From the NCBI RefSeq assembly GCF_000425265.1, contig NZ_KE384343.1:50774-114773 (forward strand): a stretch of 64,000 bases of DNA, read 5' to 3'. How positions within the stretch are numbered: the first letter of the stretch is position 1; every line of letters begins with the position of its first letter. The notes under the pieces were generated by a model. It did not search any database. It saw only the letters and a program-made list of their open reading frames with translations, and had not been told where the DNA came from. Positions 1-7,493 of the stretch are shown piece after piece. The stretch comes from Maridesulfovibrio zosterae DSM 11974. GTDB taxonomy: Bacteria; Desulfobacterota; Desulfovibrionia; Desulfovibrionales; Desulfovibrionaceae. The translations under genes were made by a program, and so were the position numbers.

Positions 1-872
1 ACTCTTCCCCCGCGATAGGCAGCGACGGCACAATTTATGTGGGGTCATCTAATAGTAGTAATAATTTATACGCAATAAACCCTGCTGACCACAGTATAAA
101 ATGGTATTGTTATACAGATAAAGAGATACAATCTCCCCCTGCGATAGGCAGTGACGGCACAATTTATGTGACGACAGCTGGTGGTGAGTTATTCGCAGTA
201 GAAGGAAACTCCGGTGGGTTAGCCGATACCCCATGGCCTAAATTTCATAACAACGCTAAAAATACAGGTTATAGAATCTTTGATGCTGTACAAGCCAGTT
301 CGATTCAGGCTTCCGGTGTTACCGTCGGGGTTACAAATTGTTGTGCTAAAGAGATGACAAATGCGGAATTAAACACAAAATATTCAACAAACGGCTTTAA
401 CATCAAATCTATGATCAGGTCGTTTAACGCTACTATTAGCGTAAATGGCGGTTGTGGAACATTTAAATTTAATTCAACAGCTGTTCCCACAAGCAGAGTT
501 GCAGACCTTCGCTTAATAAAATTTTACGACACCAACGGAACCTCAAAGGGCTATAGGACCTATGCTTCATCCGGTCCGGAATACGCTATTGACGGCAGCT
601 GGTGGCTGACCAATTCCAGCGGAACCCATCTGGCTGCAAGTGATGTTACAACTCTCGGAACTGAATATTATGTATATTTTGTTGTTCAAGATAACGGCGA
701 CTATGATGAAAACAGAGCGCTGGGTGCAATTACTGACCCCGTTGGTTTAGGATCAACAACTGGAGATTCCGGCTGTGTTCTTAACCCCAATGCCGGGTTC
801 GGCATTGAATGGTTATTTATGGGACTAGTTGCAGTAGTGTTGATGTTTAGAATGCGATTTGTAAGTGATTAG
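1..872 (+). CDS. PQQ-repeat (beta-propeller) surface protein, 5'-truncated by window edge
   Basis: The reading frame is open to the left edge (codons start at base 3), so only the C-terminal part is present; the GTG at 39 is not the real start. The N-terminal part visible here contains two copies of a propeller blade motif, SPAIGSDGTIYV and its near twin, typical of PQQ-like/quinoprotein-type repeats. After about residue 85 there is a second, unrecognised region of about 165 residues. The C-terminus has a Gly/Cys-Asn-Pro motif (SGCVLNPNAGF), one hydrophobic segment and a short basic tail ending in RMRFVSD. That is the tripartite layout of C-terminal sorting signals (JDVT-CTERM-like). The product is therefore probably exported and anchored at the cell surface. 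Function is unknown. The gene converges on larB. Confidence 0.75.
   Translation, partial: SSPAIGSDGTIYVGSSNSSNNLYAINPADHSIKWYCYTDKEIQSPPAIGSDGTIYVTTAGGELFAVEGNSGGLADTPWPKFHNNAKNTGYRIFDAVQASSIQASGVTVGVTNCCAKEMTNAELNTKYSTNGFNIKSMIRSFNATISVNGGCGTFKFNSTAVPTSRVADLRLIKFYDTNGTSKGYRTYASSGPEYAIDGSWWLTNSSGTHLAASDVTTLGTEYYVYFVVQDNGDYDENRALGAITDPVGLGSTTGDSGCVLNPNAGFGIEWLFMGLVAVVLMFRMRFVSD
6..170 (+). repeat. DNA-level direct repeat inside the PQQ-repeat gene
   Basis: Bases 12-41 and 141-170 are the same 30 bases apart from one synonymous change (c23 versus t152). They are exactly 129 bases (43 codons) apart and encode the same blade motif. Identity at the DNA level, not only at the protein level, suggests recent duplication or gene conversion between blades. 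Confidence 0.8.
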
Positions 873-1024
873 AGAAAGTCGTGAGGAATGAAGGTAAGGT
901 GTGTGTTGTTTTTTGAATTGACGTGTCAGGTGAGAGTATCTGCTATGATAAACTTAAAGATATCCTATCAAAAGTTGGATTGGTGGCATGGTTTAGAATT
1001 GTTGCAAAAATAACTAGGCTGAGG

Positions 1025-1771
1025 TTATTCAATAAGTCTGGTTATTTTGCATGCAGCGCAAGCCGCTCCGAATCCATTATCAATATTAACAACCGTAACA
1101 CCGCTGGCGCAGGATGTGAGCATACCCAGCAAGGCGGAAAGTCCTGAAAAATTAGCTCCGTAGCCGACAGAAGTAGGAACTGCAATAAGTGGCTGGTGAA
1201 CCAGTCCTCCAATAACACTGGAAAGAGCTCCTTCCATACCTGCAATTACTATCAGAACAGTCGCTTTTCTTATCTCATCGATCCGGTCGAATAGGCGATG
1301 GATTCCGGCAACGCCGATGTCTGAGATTATAGTGGCATGACTACCTAGTATTTCACAAGTTACTTTTGCTTCTTCAGCAACAGAAAGGTCAGATGTGCCT
1401 GCCGTAATTATCGCGACAGTTCCTTTGCTATAAGTTATTTTATTCTCTACGTATGTAAGAGTATTTGCCATTGAATTGTATTTTACGTCGGGAAATAGCG
1501 ATCGAATATGTTCAGCCATTTCTTTGGAAGCACGGGTTACCAGAACATTGTTGCGCGTATGCATATGCATAAAAATATCTGCAACCTGTTCAGGTGATTT
1601 GCCTGCGCCGTATACTACTTCAGGAAAACCGTTTCTAAGTCTGCGATGGTGATCAATTTTAGTGTGACCGATGTCCTGAAAAGGAAGATCCCGTAACTTA
1701 TCCATTCCCTGTTCAACATCAAGTTTGCCGTCGCGAATTTGATTTAAAATATCTTCCATAGAATTACTCAT
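1025..1771 (-). CDS. larB: LarB, nickel-pincer cofactor biosynthesis carboxylase/hydrolase
   Basis: At 248 aa this is the usual LarB length. LarB carboxylates the pyridinium ring of nicotinic acid adenine dinucleotide and hydrolyses the phosphoanhydride, the first step towards the nickel-pincer nucleotide. It belongs to the PurE/AIR-carboxylase fold. The PurE-like C-terminal domain is recognisable from TAGTSDLSVAEEA, VIAGMEGALSSVIGGLV and the Gly/Ser-rich PTSVGYGANFSGLSALLGML near the end. The gene is last in the larC-larE-larB operon, 23 bp after larE. No larA-type racemase is seen in the window, so the enzyme that uses the cofactor must be elsewhere. Confidence 0.93.
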   Translation of the reverse strand: MSNSMEDILNQIRDGKLDVEQGMDKLRDLPFQDIGHTKIDHHRRLRNGFPEVVYGAGKSPEQVADIFMHMHTRNNVLVTRASKEMAEHIRSLFPDVKYNSMANTLTYVENKITYSKGTVAIITAGTSDLSVAEEAKVTCEILGSHATIISDIGVAGIHRLFDRIDEIRKATVLIVIAGMEGALSSVIGGLVHQPLIAVPTSVGYGANFSGLSALLGMLTSCASGVTVVNIDNGFGAACAACKITRLIE

Positions 1772-1794
1772 ATATATTCACTTCCTGTGCTTGC

Positions 1795-2607
1795 TTACGG
1801 CTGTTGCACATCGTTTAAACTTCCCATGCTGTATCCTGAAATATCAACGGCAACATAGCGGTAGCCGAGCTCTTTAAGTTTTGATTCGATACCGTAAATT
1901 TTGCTGGCTGTAATAAGTTCGATTATTTTATCTTCGGACACTTCAATGCGTGCAACATCGCCGTGGTGGCGTACCCGCACGGCTTTAAAACCTATATCCA
2001 TGAGGAAAATTTCAGCCTGTTCAACCTGTTGCAGAGCTTCATCTTTAACATGTTGCCCGACAGGCATCCGGGACATGAGACAGGCAAAGGATGGCTTATT
2101 CCAAGTAGGGAGTCCAAATTTTCGTGAAAGATGTCTTATCTCTGCCTTATTAAGATCTGCCTCCACAAGAGGGCTGCATATTCCAAGTTCAGCAAGAGCT
2201 TTAAGTCCCGGACGATAGTCATTGAGATCGTCAACGTTGGTTCCGTCAAGCACGCTGGACAGGTTCTTATCGAGCGCAATTTCAATTAATTTACTAAATA
2301 TGATTTTTTTGCAGGTATAGCAGTGGTCAGGAGGATTGTAACGCAGTTCTTCCGGAAAAGGCATATCTACTGCAACATGGTCAATTTCCATCTGTTTTGC
2401 AAAAAAAACAGCCTCTTTGTTTTCCCATTTTGGAATGTAGGGAGTTGAAACAGTTACCGCAAGAATCCTGTCACCTAAAGCCTGTTTTGCAGCATAAAGC
2501 AGAAATGTACTGTCCACTCCTCCTGAGAAAGCAATAATTGCGCTTTTTGCTGTAGAAAGATTTTGCAGGAATTTTTCGTATTTGTAATTGAGTGCTGCGG
2601 AAGTCAT
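1795..2607 (-). CDS. larE: LarE, sulfur-inserting enzyme of nickel-pincer cofactor synthesis
   Basis: This 270-aa PP-loop protein adenylates the pyridinium biscarboxylate intermediate and inserts sulfur. The pyrophosphatase loop SGGVDS is at residues 28-33. Cys176 lies in PSFACLMSRMP and aligns with the cysteine that sacrificial LarE enzymes consume. Two more cysteines form a CYTC motif (Cys96 and Cys99). A CxxC plus this third cysteine is the arrangement reported for LarE proteins that bind a [4Fe-4S] cluster and need not be sacrificed, which would suit an anaerobe. That mode is inferred here. The gene is 10 bp downstream of larC. Confidence 0.93.
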   Translation of the reverse strand: MTSAALNYKYEKFLQNLSTAKSAIIAFSGGVDSTFLLYAAKQALGDRILAVTVSTPYIPKWENKEAVFFAKQMEIDHVAVDMPFPEELRYNPPDHCYTCKKIIFSKLIEIALDKNLSSVLDGTNVDDLNDYRPGLKALAELGICSPLVEADLNKAEIRHLSRKFGLPTWNKPSFACLMSRMPVGQHVKDEALQQVEQAEIFLMDIGFKAVRVRHHGDVARIEVSEDKIIELITASKIYGIESKLKELGYRYVAVDISGYSMGSLNDVQQP

Positions 2608-2617
2608 TTCATTTTTC

Positions 2618-3817
2618 CTAAATTTTACGGACCCTGCCTATCTGCAGGTATACTTCCCCGAGAGGCATATTGTGAAGGCTGGCCAGTTTACGGCAATCCT
2701 CAAGTTCCGGCTTGGAACGGATTATCTTTCCATCAAGGATTGCATTTTTCATGGTGACTTCACCAAGAGGGGTTTTCAGCTTTTCAAAAGAAATATCAAG
2801 CACTGTTTTTTCGATGGGAATACTTTTTATTCCCAGGGTAGTTGTATGCATGAAAATGAGTTTTTTAAATTTATCTTCATCAATTTCGCTGCAAAGAATT
2901 GAAAGAGTGGTTGCAGGACGGTTTTTTTTCATCATTGCAGGGGTAAAGTGTACATCCATAGCTCCGCTTTCCATGAGTTGATCCATGACCGCTCCAAGCA
3001 TTTCTGCGGTCATATCATCAATATTGCACTGGAGCAGGCGGGCTGGAATTGTTTTAAGCGTGCCGGACTCTTCGGCGACCTTTGCCAGATGTACACGTAG
3101 AACGTTAGGGATTTCCGTATCTCGATGACCTATTGCATAACCTGTCCTTTCAACAATCATTTTAGGAGAATCAGAAAATTTATCTACCAGAGACGCAAGT
3201 ATCGCCGCTCCGGTAGGTGTTGTGGTCTCCTTTTGCACTGCACCTCTGGTTGTCGGGCAGCCTTTTAATATATCTGATGTCGCAGGGGCAGGAACGGGCA
3301 TTATTCCATGCGCACATTTAACAAAACCGCCTCCAAGTTCAATGGATGAGCACCAGACTTCGTCGATTTGAAGTTGATGAAAACATATTGCTGCCCCGAC
3401 TATATCTACGATGGAGTCAGTTGCACCAACCTCGTGGAAATGGACATCATAAAGTCCTGCTCCGTGAATTTTAGCTTCAGCCTCAGCGACATGCTTAAAA
3501 ATGGCAAGACTGGTTTTCTTTACATTTTCATTAAGACTACTGGCTTTGATGATATTTTCGATATCTTTTAGATTTCTGTGTACGTGATGGTGATGATGAC
3601 CACTATTATGATGGTGATGCTTAAGTTCTACATCAACCCTTGTGCCGTGAATCCCTTTACGGGAGTCTGCTGATACCTTTACTGAAAATTCATGATCAAG
3701 GTTCAGTTTGGATAATTCACTCCTAAGATATTCAGGAGTCACACCCAATTCAATCATAGCTGCAAGATTCATATCACCACTGATGCCGGAAAAACAATCG
3801 TAGTAAAGTATATTCAT
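2618..3817 (-). CDS. larC: LarC, nickel insertase for the pincer cofactor
   Basis: LarC inserts nickel into the bis-thiocarboxylate ligand in a CTP-dependent cyclometallation. The protein starts MNILYYDCFSGISGDM, the standard N-terminus of the family, at the ATG at 3817; the frame runs 22 codons further upstream but that extension is not LarC-like. From 3817 the product is 399 aa. A histidine-rich stretch (HHHHNSGHHHHHVHR) near residue 95 is a probable nickel-binding loop. LarC is a single uninterrupted frame here, unlike the frameshifted larC1/larC2 of Lactobacillus plantarum. It is the first gene of the lar operon. Confidence 0.93.
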   Translation of the reverse strand: MNILYYDCFSGISGDMNLAAMIELGVTPEYLRSELSKLNLDHEFSVKVSADSRKGIHGTRVDVELKHHHHNSGHHHHHVHRNLKDIENIIKASSLNENVKKTSLAIFKHVAEAEAKIHGAGLYDVHFHEVGATDSIVDIVGAAICFHQLQIDEVWCSSIELGGGFVKCAHGIMPVPAPATSDILKGCPTTRGAVQKETTTPTGAAILASLVDKFSDSPKMIVERTGYAIGHRDTEIPNVLRVHLAKVAEESGTLKTIPARLLQCNIDDMTAEMLGAVMDQLMESGAMDVHFTPAMMKKNRPATTLSILCSEIDEDKFKKLIFMHTTTLGIKSIPIEKTVLDISFEKLKTPLGEVTMKNAILDGKIIRSKPELEDCRKLASLHNMPLGEVYLQIGRVRKI

Positions 3818-3921
3818 TGTATTCTGCTCTGATTTTATTTGTAAATATGAGTTTGACGTCTTGAAATTATAGATACCTGACAAGTCTAAGCATTCAGTAA
3901 TATAAATGTATTAGCAATGTG

Positions 3922-4155
3922 TTATCTGTCACTCTTTTTAATGAATTCAGCATTTCGGATGCGCTCCTCAGAAATACAGAAGTCATGTTCGTAATGGTAT
4001 ACTGCGTGATCATCTGTACAGCATGTATGATTTTTTATGTACTTTGCAGTTACCTTACCCTCGATGTCCAGATCTTTCTGGGGGGATGATTGGGAGTATG
4101 TAGAAATGGAAAACTGGTGATTTATTTTACAAAAAAGTGCTTCTTTTATTTGCAA
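3922..4155 (-). CDS. Uncertain small Cys/His-containing ORF between larC and nifA
   Basis: This 77-codon frame has no ATG or GTG start, and the first usable codon is a TTG at 4155 without a convincing ribosome-binding site. The C-terminal half reads like protein and has a Cys/His cluster (HTCCTDDHAVYHYEHDFC) that could bind metal. The 5' part overlaps the inverted repeat proposed as the nifA upstream activator site. It may be a remnant of a longer gene or simply a chance frame. Confidence 0.25.
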   Translation of the reverse strand: MQIKEALFCKINHQFSISTYSQSSPQKDLDIEGKVTAKYIKNHTCCTDDHAVYHYEHDFCISEERIRNAEFIKKSDR

Positions 4156-4194
4156 ATATGTAGACTGTAAGTTTGTTTTTTACATATTTGTAGA
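4153..4194 (+). promoter_or_regulatory. Inverted repeat upstream of nifA (possible activator site)
   Basis: CAAATATGTA at 4153-4162 and TACATATTTG at 4181-4190 form a perfect 10-bp inverted repeat separated by 18 bases. The right arm continues as TACATATTTGTAG, close to TACATTTTTGTA found between nifH and nifV at 17352-17363. It lies about 65-105 bp upstream of the nifA -24 box, the usual place for a sigma-54 enhancer-binding-protein site. Binding by NifA is inferred. Confidence 0.45.
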
Positions 4195-4204
4195 AAATAC
4201 ATTT

Positions 4205-4232
4205 TTGAATTTTATTGTAACTGTCTTATATA
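4205..4232 (+). promoter_or_regulatory. Weak sigma-70-like alternative promoter for nifA
   Basis: TTGAAT at 4205-4210 and TATATA at 4227-4232 are 16 bases apart. This would give a transcript with a leader of about 45 bases before the ATG at 4285 and could supply basal NifA. The match is weak in AT-rich DNA. Confidence 0.25.
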
Positions 4233-4258
4233 TAATGATTTTAACTATTTTGATTGAG

Positions 4259-4275
4259 TGGCACTCTCTTTGCTA
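4259..4275 (+). promoter_or_regulatory. Sigma-54 -24/-12 promoter at nifA
   Basis: TGGCAC-TCTCT-TTGCTA matches the sigma-54 consensus (TGGCAC-N5-TTGCW) essentially perfectly, with GG (4260-4261) and GC (4272-4273) 10 bases apart. The predicted start of transcription, about 12 bases after GC, falls at about 4285, which is also the best in-frame ATG of nifA. The GTG at 4258 lies inside this promoter and is rejected as the start. Confidence 0.65.
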
Positions 4276-4284
4276 GTCCATGGC

Positions 4285-5877
4285 ATGTACTCCTCACTGC
4301 ACGGATTAAAACTTTCAGCGCTGGTTGCTATCTGTCAGGCAATCGAAAAGGCCCTTAATCTGGAGTCGGCCCTTGATGGTGTGCTCAGTATATTATCAAA
4401 TAAACTGAGCATGCAGCGGGCCACTGTTACTTTGTATGATCCTGAGACAAAGCAGCTATCAATTAACGCCTCGTACGGACTTACCCTCGAGGAAAAACAG
4501 CGTGGTGTCTACCGTCTTGATGAAGGTGTGACTGGACGTATTTTTCAGACCGGTGAGCCTTATTATGTTCCTGACATTACTAAAGAACCTCTTTTTCTGG
4601 ATAAAACCGGAGCCCGCAAGATTCAGCGTGGTCTGACATCTTTTATCGGTGTACCTATTACTCTGCACTCGGAGCCTATCGGAGTCCTCAATGTTGACCG
4701 CATCTTTGAGGACGATATTGCTGCGGAAGAAGATATTGATTTTTTGAAAATTGTAGCAACTCTGATCGGCCAGTTTATCAGTCTTAACGAGAAAGTTATG
4801 GAGCGTGAAGCCGCTCTGAAACGAGAAAACACTTCTCTTCGCTATCAGATTTCAAAGAAGACTAAAGGACTCTACATAGTTGGACAGAGTTCAGCCATGG
4901 TGGAAGTTCAGAGACAGATTGAAAAAGTTTCTCCCACCAAAGCAACTGTTCTTCTACTTGGTGAATCCGGAGTTGGTAAAACTCTCATCGCCCGTATTAT
5001 ACACGAGCTATCAGACCGTAAAGGGCATCCTTTCATTAAAGTCAACTGTGCCTCCATTCCTGAGAACCTTCTTGAGTCTGAATTATTCGGGTATGAAAAA
5101 GGTGCATTTACAGGAGCCAGCGGAACACGGCAGGGACGCTTTGAAGAAGCTGATTGCGGTACTATTTTTCTGGATGAAATCGGCGAATTTCCTATGAATC
5201 TCCAGTCCAAGCTTTTGCGTGTTCTGCAGGAAAAAGAGTTTGAACGTCTAGGCTCAAACCGGACACGTAATATTGATGTACGAATTCTGGCTGCTACTAA
5301 CCGTGATCTTGGAGAGCTTGTCGAGCACAACGAGTTCCGGCTTGACCTTTACTATCGCCTCAATATTTTTCCTGTAACAGTTCCTCCTCTGCGTGAACGT
5401 AAAGAAGATATTACAGGACTGCTCAACCACTTTTTGCAGAAAATGTCTGAAGATTATGGTCGGCTGATGTTTTTTACTCCTGCTGCATTGGACGCACTCA
5501 TGATTTATGACTGGCCAGGCAATGTGCGTGAGATGCAGAATTTAATTGAACGGCTCGTTATTATGTCTGATTCTGAGTATATAACTCTTGAATTTTTAAA
5601 GGCATACCTTTCACCTGGACAAAATGGTTCTGCAATACCGGGATCAAGTGAAAATGTGAGTGTTTCCCGCGATGAACCACCTCATTGCACTTCTTTAAAA
5701 GAAGTTGAGCGTAACGAAGTAGTGGCTGCGCTCGAAAGAAGCGGATGGATTCAGTATAAGGCTGCTGAAACTCTGGGACTGTCGGCACGTCAGATGGGCT
5801 ATCGTGTTAAGCGCTACGGGCTTGAATCAATGATCGCTGAAGGTCGAGCCAGACTTAGGCGTATGAAGAAAGACTAA
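4285..5877 (+). CDS. nifA: NifA, sigma-54-dependent activator of nitrogen fixation
   Basis: From the ATG at 4285 the protein has 530 residues in three parts. An N-terminal GAF domain spans about residues 10-170. A central AAA+ domain has Walker A GESGVGKT at 226-233, the sigma-54 contact loop GAFTGA at 273-278 and Walker B GTIFLDEIG at about 292-300. A C-terminal Fis-type helix-turn-helix (AAETLGLSARQMGYRVKRYG) closes the protein. Such proteins open sigma-54 promoters of nif genes. The multi-cysteine linker of oxygen-sensing alphaproteobacterial NifA is absent. No Shine-Dalgarno sequence precedes either possible start, and a sigma-54 box overlaps the 5' end. The gene converges with the nif structural operon. 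Confidence 0.93.
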   Translation: MYSSLHGLKLSALVAICQAIEKALNLESALDGVLSILSNKLSMQRATVTLYDPETKQLSINASYGLTLEEKQRGVYRLDEGVTGRIFQTGEPYYVPDITKEPLFLDKTGARKIQRGLTSFIGVPITLHSEPIGVLNVDRIFEDDIAAEEDIDFLKIVATLIGQFISLNEKVMEREAALKRENTSLRYQISKKTKGLYIVGQSSAMVEVQRQIEKVSPTKATVLLLGESGVGKTLIARIIHELSDRKGHPFIKVNCASIPENLLESELFGYEKGAFTGASGTRQGRFEEADCGTIFLDEIGEFPMNLQSKLLRVLQEKEFERLGSNRTRNIDVRILAATNRDLGELVEHNEFRLDLYYRLNIFPVTVPPLRERKEDITGLLNHFLQKMSEDYGRLMFFTPAALDALMIYDWPGNVREMQNLIERLVIMSDSEYITLEFLKAYLSPGQNGSAIPGSSENVSVSRDEPPHCTSLKEVERNEVVAALERSGWIQYKAAETLGLSARQMGYRVKRYGLESMIAEGRARLRRMKKD

Positions 5878-5923
5878 AATTTCCTGACTGGCTGACGCTA
5901 TGGCTAGGTTGCCATGGCAGAAC

Positions 5924-5955
5924 AAAGTCCTCACATCGGGTGAGGACTTTTTTTG
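5924..5955 (+). terminator. Rho-independent terminator after nifA
   Basis: AAAGTCCTCAC (5924-5934) pairs with GTGAGGACTTT (5940-5950) around a 5-base loop and is followed by a run of T. It lies 47 bases after the nifA stop. The flanking A and T tracts let it work, more weakly, for the opposing nif operon as well. Confidence 0.85.
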
Positions 5956-5985
5956 TAAAAAACATTCAATGATCTTATTATAGGT

Positions 5986-6019
5986 GAAGGCCCTGACAGA
6001 GCAACTTGTCAGGGCCTTC
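5986..6019 (-). terminator. Strong hairpin downstream of nifB
   Basis: GAAGGCCCTGACA (5986-5998) pairs perfectly over 13 bp with TGTCAGGGCCTTC (6007-6019) around an 8-base loop, about 105 bases past the nifB stop. There is no adjacent T-tract on the minus strand; the nearest is about 25 bases on. It may end or stabilise the 3' end of the nif mRNA. Confidence 0.55.
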
Positions 6020-6123
6020 GCAGTGTATAGAAACGGAGTTTTTCTATCGAATATCAGTTTTCAGTGAAAGTGAGATCAACAAAGATACACACTATTATTC
6101 TCACCTGTTTTTTTCAATGTATG

Positions 6124-7392
6124 TTAACCGCATTTAGTACCGGTTCCGGTACAGCAGGCGTCGGCTATGCTGCCACGTCTACCTTTGAGGGCTTCAATAT
6201 TTCCACCTTTATAAATTACGTTCAGTGCATCTTCAATGAAGCCGCTGACAATGTGCGGAGTTATGCCATTTTCTTCAAGCAACATCTGTGGTGTTTCCCC
6301 TATGGCTGCAGCGAGAACGGCACGACAGTCTTTGAGCGTTGCGGCGAGGTCGGCCCAGCGCTGAGGTCCGCACCCAGATCTTGGGGCTTTGCGTTTTTCA
6401 ATAAGTTTGAAGTTCCCGGATTCATCTTCCCCCCAGATATGGAATTCTTTAGCTTCACCTAGATGCTGGTTGATGAGCATGCCTTCACGTGTAGAGACTG
6501 CAACGTATGGGCGTGGAGCTTTAATATCTATAGGTTTTAATTCGGAACACGCTTTTAGTGTGCCGCAAAGTGATGCTGATTTATCATCCCCAAGCAGCCC
6601 GACTGCATCTGCACGGCAGCGTTTGCAATGAGTCATCTGTTCTATTATTTTTCCGGCTTCTTTGCGTAGAGGTCCTATAATTTCGTGACCGGGTTCTTTA
6701 ACATCAGCAAAAGGAGTATCTGCAGTAGGCTTGATAGGGATCATGTTCTGTATATCCGCGCCAAGTTCAGAGACAACTTTTGCTACTTCAGGAATGTGGT
6801 CTTCGTTTACTCCGGGAATGACTATAGAGTTAACCTTAACTACAATGCCTCTTTCCTTAAGCCCTTTGATTGCAGCAAGCTGACGTTTAAGCAAAACTTT
6901 TGCACCCTGTTCGCCACGGTATACAATTTTACCGTCTTTAACCCATGAATAAATCTTTGCACCGATGGCAGGATCAACCGCACTGATGGTTATGGTTACA
7001 TGAGATACACCAAGCTCAGCAATTTCATCTAAATGTGGCAGAATGCCCATACCGTTTGATGAAAGACAAAAAAGTAATTGTGGATGTTTTTCGTTAAGCA
7101 GACGCATGGTTTCCAGCGTTTCTTCTGCATTTGCAAAAGGATCACCCGGACCTGCTATGCCGGCAACAGTGATGCGTGGTTCTTTTGCCAGTACTTTATC
7201 CATGTATTCAGCTGCCTGAAAAGGTTTTAAGACACCACTGGTTACGCCGGGGCGGGATTCATTTACACAGTCATACTTCCGATTACAGTAGTTACACTGG
7301 ATGTTGCATTTAGGTGCTACCGGAAGGTGAACACGTCCGCATGAGCCTGCGGTTTCTTTATTGAAGCAAGGATGTTTAGTGGTGTCTTTCAT
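6124..7392 (-). CDS. nifB: NifB, radical-SAM NifB-co synthase with C-terminal NifX-like domain
   Basis: NifB fuses two [4Fe-4S] clusters with insertion of carbide to make the [8Fe-9S-C] precursor of FeMo-co. The 422-aa protein begins HPCFNKETAGSCGRVHLPVA and carries the radical-SAM motif with Cys29, Cys33 and Cys36 (CNIQCNYC). Cys9, Cys18 and the CKRC pair in the second third lie where characterised NifB proteins bind their substrate clusters. From about residue 290 there is a NifX/NafY-type cofactor-binding domain (PYVAVSTREGMLINQHLGEA). The short tail contains CC and C residues. It is the last gene of the operon, with GGGAGA before the ATG. Confidence 0.96.
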   Translation of the reverse strand: MKDTTKHPCFNKETAGSCGRVHLPVAPKCNIQCNYCNRKYDCVNESRPGVTSGVLKPFQAAEYMDKVLAKEPRITVAGIAGPGDPFANAEETLETMRLLNEKHPQLLFCLSSNGMGILPHLDEIAELGVSHVTITISAVDPAIGAKIYSWVKDGKIVYRGEQGAKVLLKRQLAAIKGLKERGIVVKVNSIVIPGVNEDHIPEVAKVVSELGADIQNMIPIKPTADTPFADVKEPGHEIIGPLRKEAGKIIEQMTHCKRCRADAVGLLGDDKSASLCGTLKACSELKPIDIKAPRPYVAVSTREGMLINQHLGEAKEFHIWGEDESGNFKLIEKRKAPRSGCGPQRWADLAATLKDCRAVLAAAIGETPQMLLEENGITPHIVSGFIEDALNVIYKGGNIEALKGRRGSIADACCTGTGTKCG

Positions 7393-7455
7393 GATCTTTC
7401 TCCCTGTATATGTGAATATATTAATTCAAGTTATTTTAAAGAAAATCTATTCGAG

Positions 7456-7488
7456 GTTCAGAAAGGGCGTTGTCCCTTTATTATGAAC
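7456..7488 (-). other. Intercistronic hairpin nifN/nifB
   Basis: Outer arms GTTCA (7456-7460) and TGAAC (7484-7488) enclose AAAGGG (7462-7467) and CCCTTT (7474-7479) with a 6-base loop. The structure begins 6 bases after the nifN stop and has no T-tract. It is one of several such structures in this operon and more likely affects mRNA processing or stability than termination. Confidence 0.5.
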
Positions 7489-7493
7489 TTAAG

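Noticed and set aside
923-1147. 74-aa plus-strand frame after the PQQ gene
   Set aside because: It overlaps the 3' end of larB on the other strand and has no ribosome-binding site or recognisable motif.
4258-4284. GTG at 4258 as the nifA start
   Set aside because: It lies within the sigma-54 promoter and has no ribosome-binding site. The GAF domain begins after the ATG at 4285.
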